From positions 85,411 to 149,410 of the forward strand of contig JANXMY010000150.1 of the NCBI GenBank assembly GCA_025354405.1: a stretch of DNA of 64,000 nt, read 5' to 3'. Position 1 is the stretch's first letter. Every line of letters starts with the position of its first letter. Of the stretch, positions 51,497-59,685 are shown one piece after another. A program made the translations under genes and the position numbers. The notes below the pieces were generated by a model. It was not told where the DNA came from. It saw nothing but the letters and a program-made list of their open reading frames with translations, and searched no databases. The DNA is from Armatimonadota bacterium. Lineage in GTDB: Bacteria > Armatimonadota > Armatimonadia > Armatimonadales > Capsulimonadaceae.

Positions 51497-54115
51497 ATGA
51501 AAAAGCCTATGACCCGACGGCATTTCTTGACCCAGATGACCGCCTCGGGCGGGGCAGCCCTTCTGGGAGCAGCAGTGATCGAAGCTGCCCCCCTCACCAA
51601 ACCGCATTCACCCAAAAAATCCACTTCCCGAAAATCCTATCTTCCCACGCCTGCAGAGCAGCAGGAAAATACTCTCCGGCAGCAAGCGTATGAGGCTCTG
51701 GTCCGTCAGCCAGTCTTGAAGCTCAGCCTGGAGCCGCATTGGTTCGGCGGCAATGAGTATTTTTGGTACCGCAATGATGGAGCAGGCGGCACGCGGGAAT
51801 TTGTCCGCGTCAATGCAGCACTCGGCGTACGAACGATGGCTTTCGACCACCAAAAGCTGGCGAAGGGGCTGGCGAAAGCTTCCGGCAAAGCCTGCGAGGC
51901 AGAGAGGCTGCCGTTTGACAAAATTGCTTACACGGCAGATCTTACCGCAGTCGAGTTTGAAGCCGCTGGGAAGGCGTGGAAGTGTGACCAAGCTTCTTAT
52001 GTCTGCACGAGGGTTGGCGCCGTGGTCGCTGAGAAACCCCCCACACCAAAACCCGATAATCCTGGGGCACCTGCCGAAAGTGGCCCAAATTCTCCCGATG
52101 GCCGCTGGGCGGCGCGCATCTCAGATAATACGATCTGGGTGCGTAACGGCGGCGGCGCGGAGTCGGTATTGACGCATGCAGGGGCTGGCTCGCATCCATT
52201 TGGGGAGCAGCGCTGGTCGCCGGATTCGAAGACACTTGCAGTGTTTCAGATCGACGCTGCCGCGGTCAAAAGTGTCTACATGGTGGAGTCGTCTCCGTCA
52301 GACGGTGGGACCCGGGGTGTGCTGCATTCCCATAAATATGCTCAGCCGGGAGATAAGAACACGACCTACGCCCTCTGGCTTTGCAATCCTGCTGCGAAGT
52401 CCGTGGTTCCTGCCCAGATCGAGCCAAACGACTTCGGGGATGTGCCGGATCTCCAATGGAGTACAGATGGTCACACGGTCTTTTATGAAAAGACTGACCG
52501 AGGACATCAGCGATTTCGGGTGATTGCTGTCGATACGCGCACCGGAGAGACGCGCTCTGTGATCGACGAGCGCGCGAAAACGTTTATCAACACAAGTAAT
52601 TCGTACACCTACTACACGAAAAGTGCCGCTGAAATCATCTATCTTTCGGAGCAGGATGGCTGGCGCCATCTCTACCTTTACGACACGAAACTGGGAACGC
52701 TGAAAAACCAGATCACCCTGGGTCCATGGGTCGTTCGCGAGGTAGAGCGGGTCGATGAAGACGCCCGCCAAATCTGGTTCCAGGCCAGTGGAAGAAACCC
52801 CGAACAGGATCCATATTTTATCCACCACTGCCGAGTGAACTTCGATGGCACCGATCTGGTCGCGCTGACAGAAGGGAATGGCAGACATTCTCTGCAGTAT
52901 GCCCCGGACCGGACTTCGTTTGTCGATACGTACTCGCGGGCTGATTTGCCGCCGGTACACGAGCTGCGCCGGACGTCCGACGGCGCCCTGCTCTGCGCCC
53001 TGGAAACCGCCGACGTCTCGGCACTATCGGGGGGCGGCTGGAAAGCGCCGGAAGTCTTTTGCGCGAAAGGCCGCGACGGGGTCACGGATATCTGGGGCCT
53101 GGTCTTTCGGCCCTCAAATCTGGACCCAGCACTGTCGTATCCGATCCTTGAAAACATCTATGCGGGGCCGCAGGACTCGTTCGTCCGCAAGACCTTTGCC
53201 GTCCGCGATGAAATGCAGTCGCTGGCTAACCTGGGATTTATCGTGGTACAGTGCGACGGCATGGGGACGCGAAACCGCTCGAAGGCTTTTCATGATGTCT
53301 GCTGGCGCAATCTTAAGGATGGAGGGCTGCCGGACCGGATCGCCTGGATCTCGGCCCTGGCGCAAACTTATCCCTACTGCGATACCCGCCGAGTTGGAAT
53401 CTACGGTGTGTCGGCGGGCGGGCAAAGTGCAGCCGGTGCTTTGCTGTTTCATCCTGAGTTCTACAAAGTCGCTGTCGCAAGCTGCGGCTGCCATGATAAC
53501 CGGATCGACAAGCAGTGGTGGAACGAGCAGTGGATGGGATACCCTGTGGGACCGTGGTACGCGGATAGCTCGAATATCACCCACGCGGCTAACCTGCGAG
53601 GCAAGCTGCTGCTTTTGGTCGGTGAGCTGGATTCGAATGTCCCGCCTGAGTCCACCCTGCGGCTGGCAGATCACCTGATCAAAGTGGGCAAAGACTTTGA
53701 CCTACTGGTCCTTCCCGGTCTGGACCATACAGCGGGCGGGAGTTACGGTGAGCGCCGCCGCCGTGATTATTTTCTCCGGCATCTGCTGGGCGTCGAGCCG
53801 CCCGACCGCAACGTTCCAACGCCTTCCCTCACGGCGGTGCCTTTGGCTGCACATCCCGTGAGCGAAGAGCGCTCGCTGAGTGGGGAAGGAGGCGAAGAGA
53901 CGACGATTCGTTTCCACAACGAGTCCGGCCAGGCCATTGAATTATTCTGGCTGTCGGGCGGAAAGCGCGTTTCCTACGGCAAGGTCGCGCAGGGGGCGGC
54001 CCGCGAGATGCATACATACGCTGGCCATGCCTGGCTCGTAACCGATGCGGACGGAATTGCGCGTGAAATCTTTGTGGGTGATCCTCGGCCAGGAATCGCG
54101 GAGGTCAAGCCATAA
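51497..54115 (+). CDS. S9 family prolyl oligopeptidase/DPP-IV-like peptidase with C-terminal VHL-type beta domain
   Basis: 872 residues. The N-terminal Tat signal is TRRHFLTQMTASGGAALLGA. The DPP-IV-type propeller follows, then the alpha/beta-hydrolase domain with GIYGVSAGGQSAAGAL (Ser about 638), LVGELDSNVPPESTLRLAD (Asp) and LPGLDHTAGGSYG (His). Residues about 798-865 (IRFHNESGQAIELFWLSGGK, VSYGKVAQGAAREMHTYAGH, AWLVTDADG) match the von Hippel-Lindau beta domain pattern. It is probably an exported di- or tripeptidyl peptidase; the VHL-like domain may bind hydroxyprolyl or other peptides. A TATACT -10 lies 5 nt before the ATG. Confidence 0.88.
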   Translation: MKKPMTRRHFLTQMTASGGAALLGAAVIEAAPLTKPHSPKKSTSRKSYLPTPAEQQENTLRQQAYEALVRQPVLKLSLEPHWFGGNEYFWYRNDGAGGTREFVRVNAALGVRTMAFDHQKLAKGLAKASGKACEAERLPFDKIAYTADLTAVEFEAAGKAWKCDQASYVCTRVGAVVAEKPPTPKPDNPGAPAESGPNSPDGRWAARISDNTIWVRNGGGAESVLTHAGAGSHPFGEQRWSPDSKTLAVFQIDAAAVKSVYMVESSPSDGGTRGVLHSHKYAQPGDKNTTYALWLCNPAAKSVVPAQIEPNDFGDVPDLQWSTDGHTVFYEKTDRGHQRFRVIAVDTRTGETRSVIDERAKTFINTSNSYTYYTKSAAEIIYLSEQDGWRHLYLYDTKLGTLKNQITLGPWVVREVERVDEDARQIWFQASGRNPEQDPYFIHHCRVNFDGTDLVALTEGNGRHSLQYAPDRTSFVDTYSRADLPPVHELRRTSDGALLCALETADVSALSGGGWKAPEVFCAKGRDGVTDIWGLVFRPSNLDPALSYPILENIYAGPQDSFVRKTFAVRDEMQSLANLGFIVVQCDGMGTRNRSKAFHDVCWRNLKDGGLPDRIAWISALAQTYPYCDTRRVGIYGVSAGGQSAAGALLFHPEFYKVAVASCGCHDNRIDKQWWNEQWMGYPVGPWYADSSNITHAANLRGKLLLLVGELDSNVPPESTLRLADHLIKVGKDFDLLVLPGLDHTAGGSYGERRRRDYFLRHLLGVEPPDRNVPTPSLTAVPLAAHPVSEERSLSGEGGEETTIRFHNESGQAIELFWLSGGKRVSYGKVAQGAAREMHTYAGHAWLVTDADGIAREIFVGDPRPGIAEVKP

Positions 54116-54133
54116 GCGCCGCCTCGTATCCTC

Positions 54134-55120
54134 TCACTTTTTTTTGCGCCCTAAATGCAGCTCCGCTGCGGCTCGGTACTCCCAGAGTTCGTCTGTCAGC
54201 AGGCCACGCCATCCCTCGCGAGTTTTGGTAAAGGCTTCGACAAATGAGTCGAAGAGGGCCTCCAGCCCGGTCGGCGTTTTGGCAAGCTGCGTTCCGGCGG
54301 CGTTTTCTGTCACCTGCTCCGCCGTCTGCATGGAAGCCAGTATCCCGCTGATATTCGGCTGGCTCAGAACCCAGTGGAGATGTGCCTGACCGGCGGTGAA
54401 GCCGTAGAAATTCTTTGTTAGGTTCCGATACCGCCAGGTGTTTGGGAAGCGAACGAAGGGGACTCCCCCTTCCCAGGAAAAAGTCTGTGCCGCCAGCGTC
54501 GGAATGTTCTTCGCCTGACAGGCGGGGAATAACCGGCTCGAGGCTCCCTGGTCAAAATAGTTGAACCGGGCCAGCACGATTTCCGGGGCGAATTGCTCCT
54601 GCTCGATCGCACGGGCCAGAGCATCGAACTCCGAGTAGCAGGTGACGCCGGTATGCACTATGGTCCCCGCGGTGACTGCTTCCGCGAGTGCCTTGCATGC
54701 CCCGGCCAGTCGGGCAGGAGTGTGGATCTCAGGCCGGTAGTCGTACAGGCAGAAAATGTCCAGAACGTCAACACCGAGGAGCACACGCTTGCGCTCGATT
54801 GCGGCATGGATCGCCGTCGCCGCCCCTTGCTCCGTGTCCGGGCAGCGATCCAGAGTATCGCCGTCGGTAGTGCTGACGGTGACTTCGCCGCGCACTCCCA
54901 GCGAGATTAACGACTGACCCAGAGACTGAGCTTCCCGTTCATAGGCAGCATGGAAGAAAGAGACTCCAGCGTCAAGGGCGGCACGCACTGTCGCCGCACG
55001 CTCCTCGGGTGATGCCAGATAGATATCGCTGTCCGGGGAAGTGGTGCCTGGTTCGCACCGAGTCGGCCGTTCGCCAAAAGCCAGTCGAGTAGGCCCAAGA
55101 AGCGTGTTAAATGTGGTCAT
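54134..55120 (-). CDS. Aldo/keto reductase family protein lacking canonical catalytic residues
   Basis: 328 residues with the AKR barrel layout: AALDAGVSFFHAAYEREAQS, LLGVDVLDIFCLYDYRPE, VTAGTIVHTGVTCYSEFDAL, LARFNYFDQG. The usual catalytic tetrad is Asp, Tyr, Lys, His. Here the Asp site reads His (FFHAAYERE), the Lys site is STTDGD, and the His site is CLYDYRPE; only the Tyr seems kept. It may be a non-redox AKR. An extended -10 (TGGTACAAT) lies 8 nt before the ATG. It converges with the S9 peptidase gene. Confidence 0.8.
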   Translation of the reverse strand: MTTFNTLLGPTRLAFGERPTRCEPGTTSPDSDIYLASPEERAATVRAALDAGVSFFHAAYEREAQSLGQSLISLGVRGEVTVSTTDGDTLDRCPDTEQGAATAIHAAIERKRVLLGVDVLDIFCLYDYRPEIHTPARLAGACKALAEAVTAGTIVHTGVTCYSEFDALARAIEQEQFAPEIVLARFNYFDQGASSRLFPACQAKNIPTLAAQTFSWEGGVPFVRFPNTWRYRNLTKNFYGFTAGQAHLHWVLSQPNISGILASMQTAEQVTENAAGTQLAKTPTGLEALFDSFVEAFTKTREGWRGLLTDELWEYRAAAELHLGRKKK

Positions 55121-55188
55121 AAGACGCGATTGTACCAGATATGCTACAATCTCGGCTAAGATAACATCAAAACTACGAAATTGAAACT

Positions 55189-55671
55189 ATGAAACTGAAA
55201 CTCGACTTACATCCAATCTACAACGACAGCCGTGCCATCGACCTTGCCCTTCGCGGAATTATGGACGAGGCGATCGAAAAGCGCATTACCGAAGTCGAGA
55301 TCATTACCGGGATCGGCTCCGGTCAGCTTAAGAGAGCTGTGCTGCGCTTTCTGGACCAGCCGGAGCTGAAATCAATCTACCACCGAGTCGAAAAAGATGG
55401 GGATAACTGGGGCCGCTTATTTGTGCATTTCCGCTGGGAGCGTCTGCAGATGGCGAAAGCCGTAGCCGAGCCGGTGGAGAAGGCAGGGTACATCTGTTTC
55501 TGCTGCGGGACGGAAGTTTCCGTGGTGGTGAGTGCGGTAACCCTTCAGGAAGAGGGGCCGGAAACGAGAAATGTCGAGTGTCCTTCGTGCGGATCGCCTA
55601 ACCTTTTGACGCTTACCGCCAGCGTGCAGGGCGTAGTGAAGATTTCTGCTGTTTCGGGCTACGAATCGTGA
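55189..55671 (+). CDS. Smr-domain protein with C-terminal zinc ribbon
   Basis: 160 residues. The N-terminal Smr domain has the LDLH motif (LKLDLHPIYNDSRAIDLALR) and TGxG (VEIITGIGSGQLKRAVLRFL), both needed for Smr endonuclease activity. The C-terminal zinc ribbon is CFCCGTEVS ... ECPSCGSPN. Smr proteins cut or bind nucleic acids, including collided-ribosome mRNA in MutS2-type proteins; a stand-alone Smr-zinc ribbon is less common. The stop overlaps the start of the DUF192 gene (GTGA). Confidence 0.82.
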   Translation: MKLKLDLHPIYNDSRAIDLALRGIMDEAIEKRITEVEIITGIGSGQLKRAVLRFLDQPELKSIYHRVEKDGDNWGRLFVHFRWERLQMAKAVAEPVEKAGYICFCCGTEVSVVVSAVTLQEEGPETRNVECPSCGSPNLLTLTASVQGVVKISAVSGYES

Positions 55672-56045
55672 CTGGTCCCTACCAGCTCATCCATATGCCA
55701 TCCGGGCATGTCGCCGCGATCGTGATGCGGGCAGAAAGCTGGTGGGCGAAAGGGTGGGGGGTGCTGGGCCGTCAAAGTCTGTCGTGCGGCGAAGGGCTGT
55801 GGCTGCCTGGAGTTGCCTCTATTCACACGTTTGGGGTACGTTTTCCGCTGGATCTGTTATTTCTCAGCGGGGACTTTACTTGTCTGCGGCAGGCTGCGCA
55901 GCTGCCACCGGGGTGCTGGAATTCGCGCGCGGCAGGTGCCTTCCATACGCTGGAGCTCGGGGCGGGAACACTCGCACAACGCGCTCCAATGGCGAGTGTG
56001 GGAGATCGTTGGATGCTGGAACGTTTACCCAAAGTCACTTGTTGA
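55668..56045 (+). CDS. DUF192 family protein
   Basis: 125 residues from GTG 55668, overlapping the Smr gene by 4 nt, so translationally coupled. The DUF192 core is GWGVLGRQSLSCGEGLWLPG followed by VASIHTFGVRFPLDLLFLSG, with the conserved IHTFGMRFPIDV-type motif. Family function is unknown; members are often exported, but this one lacks a signal peptide. Confidence 0.85.
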   Translation: MTGPYQLIHMPSGHVAAIVMRAESWWAKGWGVLGRQSLSCGEGLWLPGVASIHTFGVRFPLDLLFLSGDFTCLRQAAQLPPGCWNSRAAGAFHTLELGAGTLAQRAPMASVGDRWMLERLPKVTC

Positions 56046-56102
56046 ATAGATAAGAAACAGGGAACGCCAGCAAGAGCGTTTCCGTAAAGAAAGATACCAT
56101 CG

Positions 56103-56131
56103 TTGCCGATAAGAAGACAATGTGGTATACT
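56103..56131 (+). promoter_or_regulatory. ftsH promoter
   Basis: TTGCCG (56103-56108), 17-nt spacer, TATACT (56126-56131). Confidence 0.7.
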
Positions 56132-56214
56132 ATCGTATTCGCAGCAGAGACAACTGCGGGTGAATTTTAGAGGTCTTCCCGCGTCATTAGAACGACAGGG
56201 AAGGAGGCTTTTGT

Positions 56215-58164
56215 TTGAACACTAATCGCATCGTTCGCATTCTGCTCCCAATTGTGGTACTGCTCGCAGTGGCCTACTTCTTCACGAATGGCAATTCGAA
56301 GATGATGCACATGGGGGATTCGGAAAAGACCATACCCTATTCGCAGCTTTTGGATGAGATCTCCAGTGACAATGTCCTCAATGGGGATTTTGACAAAGAC
56401 ACGTTTACCGGGCATCTGACCAAGGGCAATCAGGCCTTTAACACTTATCTGGGCGGGGACAACCCGCAGCAGAGGCAGTATCTTGCAGATCAGCTCCATA
56501 CCCACGGCGTAAAGCATTTTGGCTATGCCAAACCTGCCATCTCCGATGCGATGAGCGCGATTCTTTCGATGATCGTACTGCCATTGGGCATCCTTTTCTT
56601 TTTCTGGATGTTCTTCCTGCGCCAGGCGCAGAGTGGTGGCAATCAGGCGATGTCCTTTGGCCGGTCTCGTGCCAAGCGGCTCAACGACAACGTTCCTAAA
56701 GTGACGTTTGACGATGTTGCCGGCGTGGATGAGGCCAAACAGGAGCTGCAGGAAGTCGTCGAGTTTCTTAAGAACCCGAAGAAGTTCCAGGCCCTGGGTG
56801 CCAAGATCCCGAAAGGCGTCTTGCTGCTCGGCCCTCCCGGATGCGGCAAAACGATGCTCGCCCGGGCCATTGCTGGGGAAGCAGGCGTCCCTTTCTTCCA
56901 TATTTCTGGTTCCGACTTCGTTGAGATGTTCGTCGGTGTCGGTGCCTCGCGTGTTCGCGACTTGTTCGACACGGCGAAAGCCAACCGACCTTCGTTGATC
57001 TTTATCGACGAAATCGATGCGGTCGGCCGCCAGCGCGGTGCAGGCATGGGCGGCGGACATGACGAGCGCGAGCAGACATTGAATCAGCTCCTGGTGGAGA
57101 TGGACGGTTTCGACCCGAATGCAGGGGTCATCATGATCGCCGCGACGAACCGGCCAGACGTTCTGGACCCGGCCCTGCTGCGTCCAGGCCGCTTTGACCG
57201 GCAGGTAACGGTTGACCCGCCCGATGTCCGGGGCCGCGAAGCGATCCTGAACGTCCATTTGCGCGGCAAGCCGCTGGCAGAGGAAGTCAGTGCACAACTG
57301 CTGGCTCGCCGTACTCCTGGCTTCAGTGGTGCGGACCTGGCGAATCTGGTCAACGAAGCAGCCCTTCTGGCCGCTCGCTACGACAAGACAAAGATTGGTG
57401 TCGACGACTTCAATGAAAGCGTTGACCGCGTAGTTGCCGGACCGCAGCGCAAGTCGCGGATCATGAACGACAAGACACGTGAGCGGATTGCGTACCATGA
57501 AGTCGGTCATGCGATCGTCGGTGAGCTTCTGCCGAATGCGGATCCTGTGCACAAGGTTTCGATCCTGCCACGTGGTCAGGCTCTCGGATACACAATGCAC
57601 TACCCGACCGAGGACAAGTACCTGACGACGGCTCAGGAGTTCCTGGAGCGCATCAGCTCCCTGCTGGCCGGACGCGTGGCGGAGGAGATTATCTTCAACG
57701 AAGTCACGACCGGTGCCTCGAACGACTTCGAGCGGGCCACCGCAATCGCGCGTTCGATGGTCTGCGAGTACGGCATGAGCAAAGCACTCGGCCCGGTCGT
57801 TCTTGGAACTCGCCACGGAAATCCATTCCTGGGACGAGACTGGAACGAAGAGCGGAACTACTCTGAGAATATCGCGCAGGAGATCGACCGCGAAGTACGC
57901 TCCATCATCGACGGATGCTACGAGCATTCTCGGCAGATCCTGACCGAGAACCGTGTCAAGATGGAAGACATCGTGCGCGTCCTTCTGCAGAAAGAGATAC
58001 TGGAGCGCGAGGATTTCATCGCCCTGCTCGAAGGAGCTAAGGCTTCAGAGTTCGTCGCACCACCTGCCTCTCCAATGGCACCGCCTTCTCAGGGAGACAC
58101 ACCTATCGTCTCGACACCAGAGAAGCCGCGCCGTGTTCCGGCACTGCGCCCGGAACCAGCCTAG
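56215..58164 (+). CDS. ftsH: ATP-dependent zinc metalloprotease FtsH
   Basis: 649 residues starting at TTG 56215 with AAGGAGG upstream. Two transmembrane helices ([39 protein letters not shown]) flank a short periplasmic domain. The AAA+ domain has Walker [13 protein letters not shown] (Cys where Thr is usual, about residue 211), Walker [12 protein letters not shown] and the [23 protein letters not shown]. The protease domain has the HEVGH zinc site (about residue 427). It degrades misfolded membrane proteins and regulators. The C-terminus is a Pro/Ser-rich tail. Confidence 0.97.
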   Translation: MNTNRIVRILLPIVVLLAVAYFFTNGNSKMMHMGDSEKTIPYSQLLDEISSDNVLNGDFDKDTFTGHLTKGNQAFNTYLGGDNPQQRQYLADQLHTHGVKHFGYAKPAISDAMSAILSMIVLPLGILFFFWMFFLRQAQSGGNQAMSFGRSRAKRLNDNVPKVTFDDVAGVDEAKQELQEVVEFLKNPKKFQALGAKIPKGVLLLGPPGCGKTMLARAIAGEAGVPFFHISGSDFVEMFVGVGASRVRDLFDTAKANRPSLIFIDEIDAVGRQRGAGMGGGHDEREQTLNQLLVEMDGFDPNAGVIMIAATNRPDVLDPALLRPGRFDRQVTVDPPDVRGREAILNVHLRGKPLAEEVSAQLLARRTPGFSGADLANLVNEAALLAARYDKTKIGVDDFNESVDRVVAGPQRKSRIMNDKTRERIAYHEVGHAIVGELLPNADPVHKVSILPRGQALGYTMHYPTEDKYLTTAQEFLERISSLLAGRVAEEIIFNEVTTGASNDFERATAIARSMVCEYGMSKALGPVVLGTRHGNPFLGRDWNEERNYSENIAQEIDREVRSIIDGCYEHSRQILTENRVKMEDIVRVLLQKEILEREDFIALLEGAKASEFVAPPASPMAPPSQGDTPIVSTPEKPRRVPALRPEPA

Positions 58165-58194
58165 TCTGAATCGCGACTGAGACAAAATGTTCTC

Positions 58195-58223
58195 GAGGGC
58201 GGGGCAAGTCCCCGCCCTTTTTT
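58195..58223 (+). terminator. ftsH terminator
   Basis: Stem gagggcgggg / ccccgccct followed by seven T. Confidence 0.9.
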
Positions 58224-58239
58224 TACTGTGTAATCGATA

Positions 58240-58300
58240 TCACGCAGCGACAGTTCGAGTTACGCCGCGGCAGTTCGAGTGGTTGAAAACCACTCGCTAG
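58240..58300. repeat. Palindrome and short direct repeats after ftsH
   Basis: cgagtggttgaaaaccactcg (58269-58289) is a hairpin whose arms match the terminator at 11804. Two copies of gcagttcgagt/gacagttcgagt flank it on the left. The rest of the gap to 58433 shows no gene. Confidence 0.7.
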
Positions 58301-58433
58301 GTGAGGCGTCCTGCGGACGTCGGATTTTGATCTCTCCTTCTATACATGGCGGGTACCCTACTTAGTAAGTGACTTTCAATCGCTCGCTTCGGACACTCGC
58401 CACAAAATTCACAACATCACTGAGTAACCATTT

Positions 58434-58829
58434 ATGGACACAAATTACCGCTATCGCCTTTCCCGCCTCGTTCGCACCCAAAGCTCCGAGATATTTCTGC
58501 TCTGGGAAGAGGATCGCCGCATTGGGCAGCTGGATCTGCACTTCGCCATTGAGAGCCGTACTATCCACGCGACCCTCATACTCGAAGCGGACCTGCCTGT
58601 CAGCGTCGAAGAAGAGCTGCTGGCCCAGATCGATGATGATATCGTATCTTCCTACCTGCCATCGTTCGAGCGGGAAGACTTTTTAGTCACGGTGTTCCGG
58701 GGAGAAGAAATTTCCAACTATACAGACTCGTCCGGGGCACTCGACGATATGGATGACGAACCGTTCGGCGACGACACTGATGAGGACGATGACGAAGACG
58801 AGGATGACCGGCCTCGGCGTATTCGTTGA
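58434..58829 (+). CDS. Hypothetical protein with acidic C-terminus
   Basis: 131 residues. A 95-residue globular part (RLSRLVRTQSSEIFLLWEED, RRIGQLDLHFAIESRTIHAT, EELLAQIDDDIVSSYLPSF) is followed by a highly acidic tail (DDTDEDDDEDEDD) and a basic end RPRRIR. No family recognised. No ribosome site lies in front of the ATG. Coding appears real from the sustained codon bias and amino-acid composition. Confidence 0.65.
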   Translation: MDTNYRYRLSRLVRTQSSEIFLLWEEDRRIGQLDLHFAIESRTIHATLILEADLPVSVEEELLAQIDDDIVSSYLPSFEREDFLVTVFRGEEISNYTDSSGALDDMDDEPFGDDTDEDDDEDEDDRPRRIR

Positions 58830-58835
58830 TAGTCT

Positions 58836-59398
58836 TTAAGGCTTTGGCAACAGCTTATCTAAAACGCTCAGCTTGTCCAAAGTGTCCAGCAAATTTCCGG
58901 GCTGGCCTCCGTAAACGACGTCAAATATCATTCTGCCAGCCTGCTCCCCATCTTTCCCCGCTGGCCCTCCTTTCGCTGTCTCCATGACGAACCGCTGAGG
59001 CTTTGTGTGCTCCAGCGGTCCGAAATTCAGGCAGAAGACACTGTGGGGCGATCCTTCGAAATCAGTGGCAGAGCTGGAGCGGCGAAATCTGCTGCCGTTA
59101 AATACTCCGCCTCTAAACTCACGTTCGCTTCCCTGCGTACTTTGCTCCACTCCTGAATCGCGTTATTTGACTCAAACGCGGGCCGGGAAATAGCGGTAGT
59201 CATACGACTGAATCAAATAGTCAATTCCAGTGGTGTCTTGAAAGCCGATCCCGGTCAGTTCTGTTTCCCTCCTAAAAATTTATCCCGAGCGTGTCCCTTT
59301 CCAGCTGACGCTGCACCGAATAGTCGGGCGTCTCGCCGCCGAGGGATGGGGTGAGGAAAAGCAGCAAGAGGAATAGGCTGAAACTGGTGGCTTTCATG
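58836..59398 (-). pseudogene. Decayed gene for a secreted protein
   Basis: The reverse strand begins with a clear signal peptide (SFSLFLLLLFLTPSLGG) followed by TPDYSVQRQLERDTLGINF and a TAG. Other frames continue with TGIGFQDTTGIDYLIQSYDY and RYFPA. The last 104 codons are open and coding-like (LNFGPLEHTKPQRFVMETAK, GRMIFDVVYGGQPGNLLDTL), ending at 58836. Several frameshifts and stops separate the parts. Family not recognised. The track ORF 58836-59150 is only the C-terminal part. Confidence 0.6.
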
Positions 59399-59685
59399 GG
59401 TGCAGTGTACACGCAGGAGCGAGGGAATAAAGCGAGGGAATAAACTCCTCACGCTGGGCTGCATCCTCCGGATGAAGAATTTATATCCGACAGCTCAATT
59501 TATCTTACGTCTGGAGAACGCCATATCGCGAGAAAAGTTTACTTCCTTGCTTACTTCTTTCGCTTCTGCCATTCTTTCTCATCCTCGCAATAGGACTAAT
59601 GGAAAGCGTCTTGCCTGCCGATAATTAACGCTGTGATTATCACTAGGATTTTACCAAAGGATGCGACCAGAGGAGAAAAATAAAT

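Noticed and set aside
58836-59150. Intact 104-residue hypothetical gene
   Set aside because: It has no ribosome site and continues upstream into a signal peptide-bearing but frameshifted frame, so it is better explained as the end of a pseudogene.
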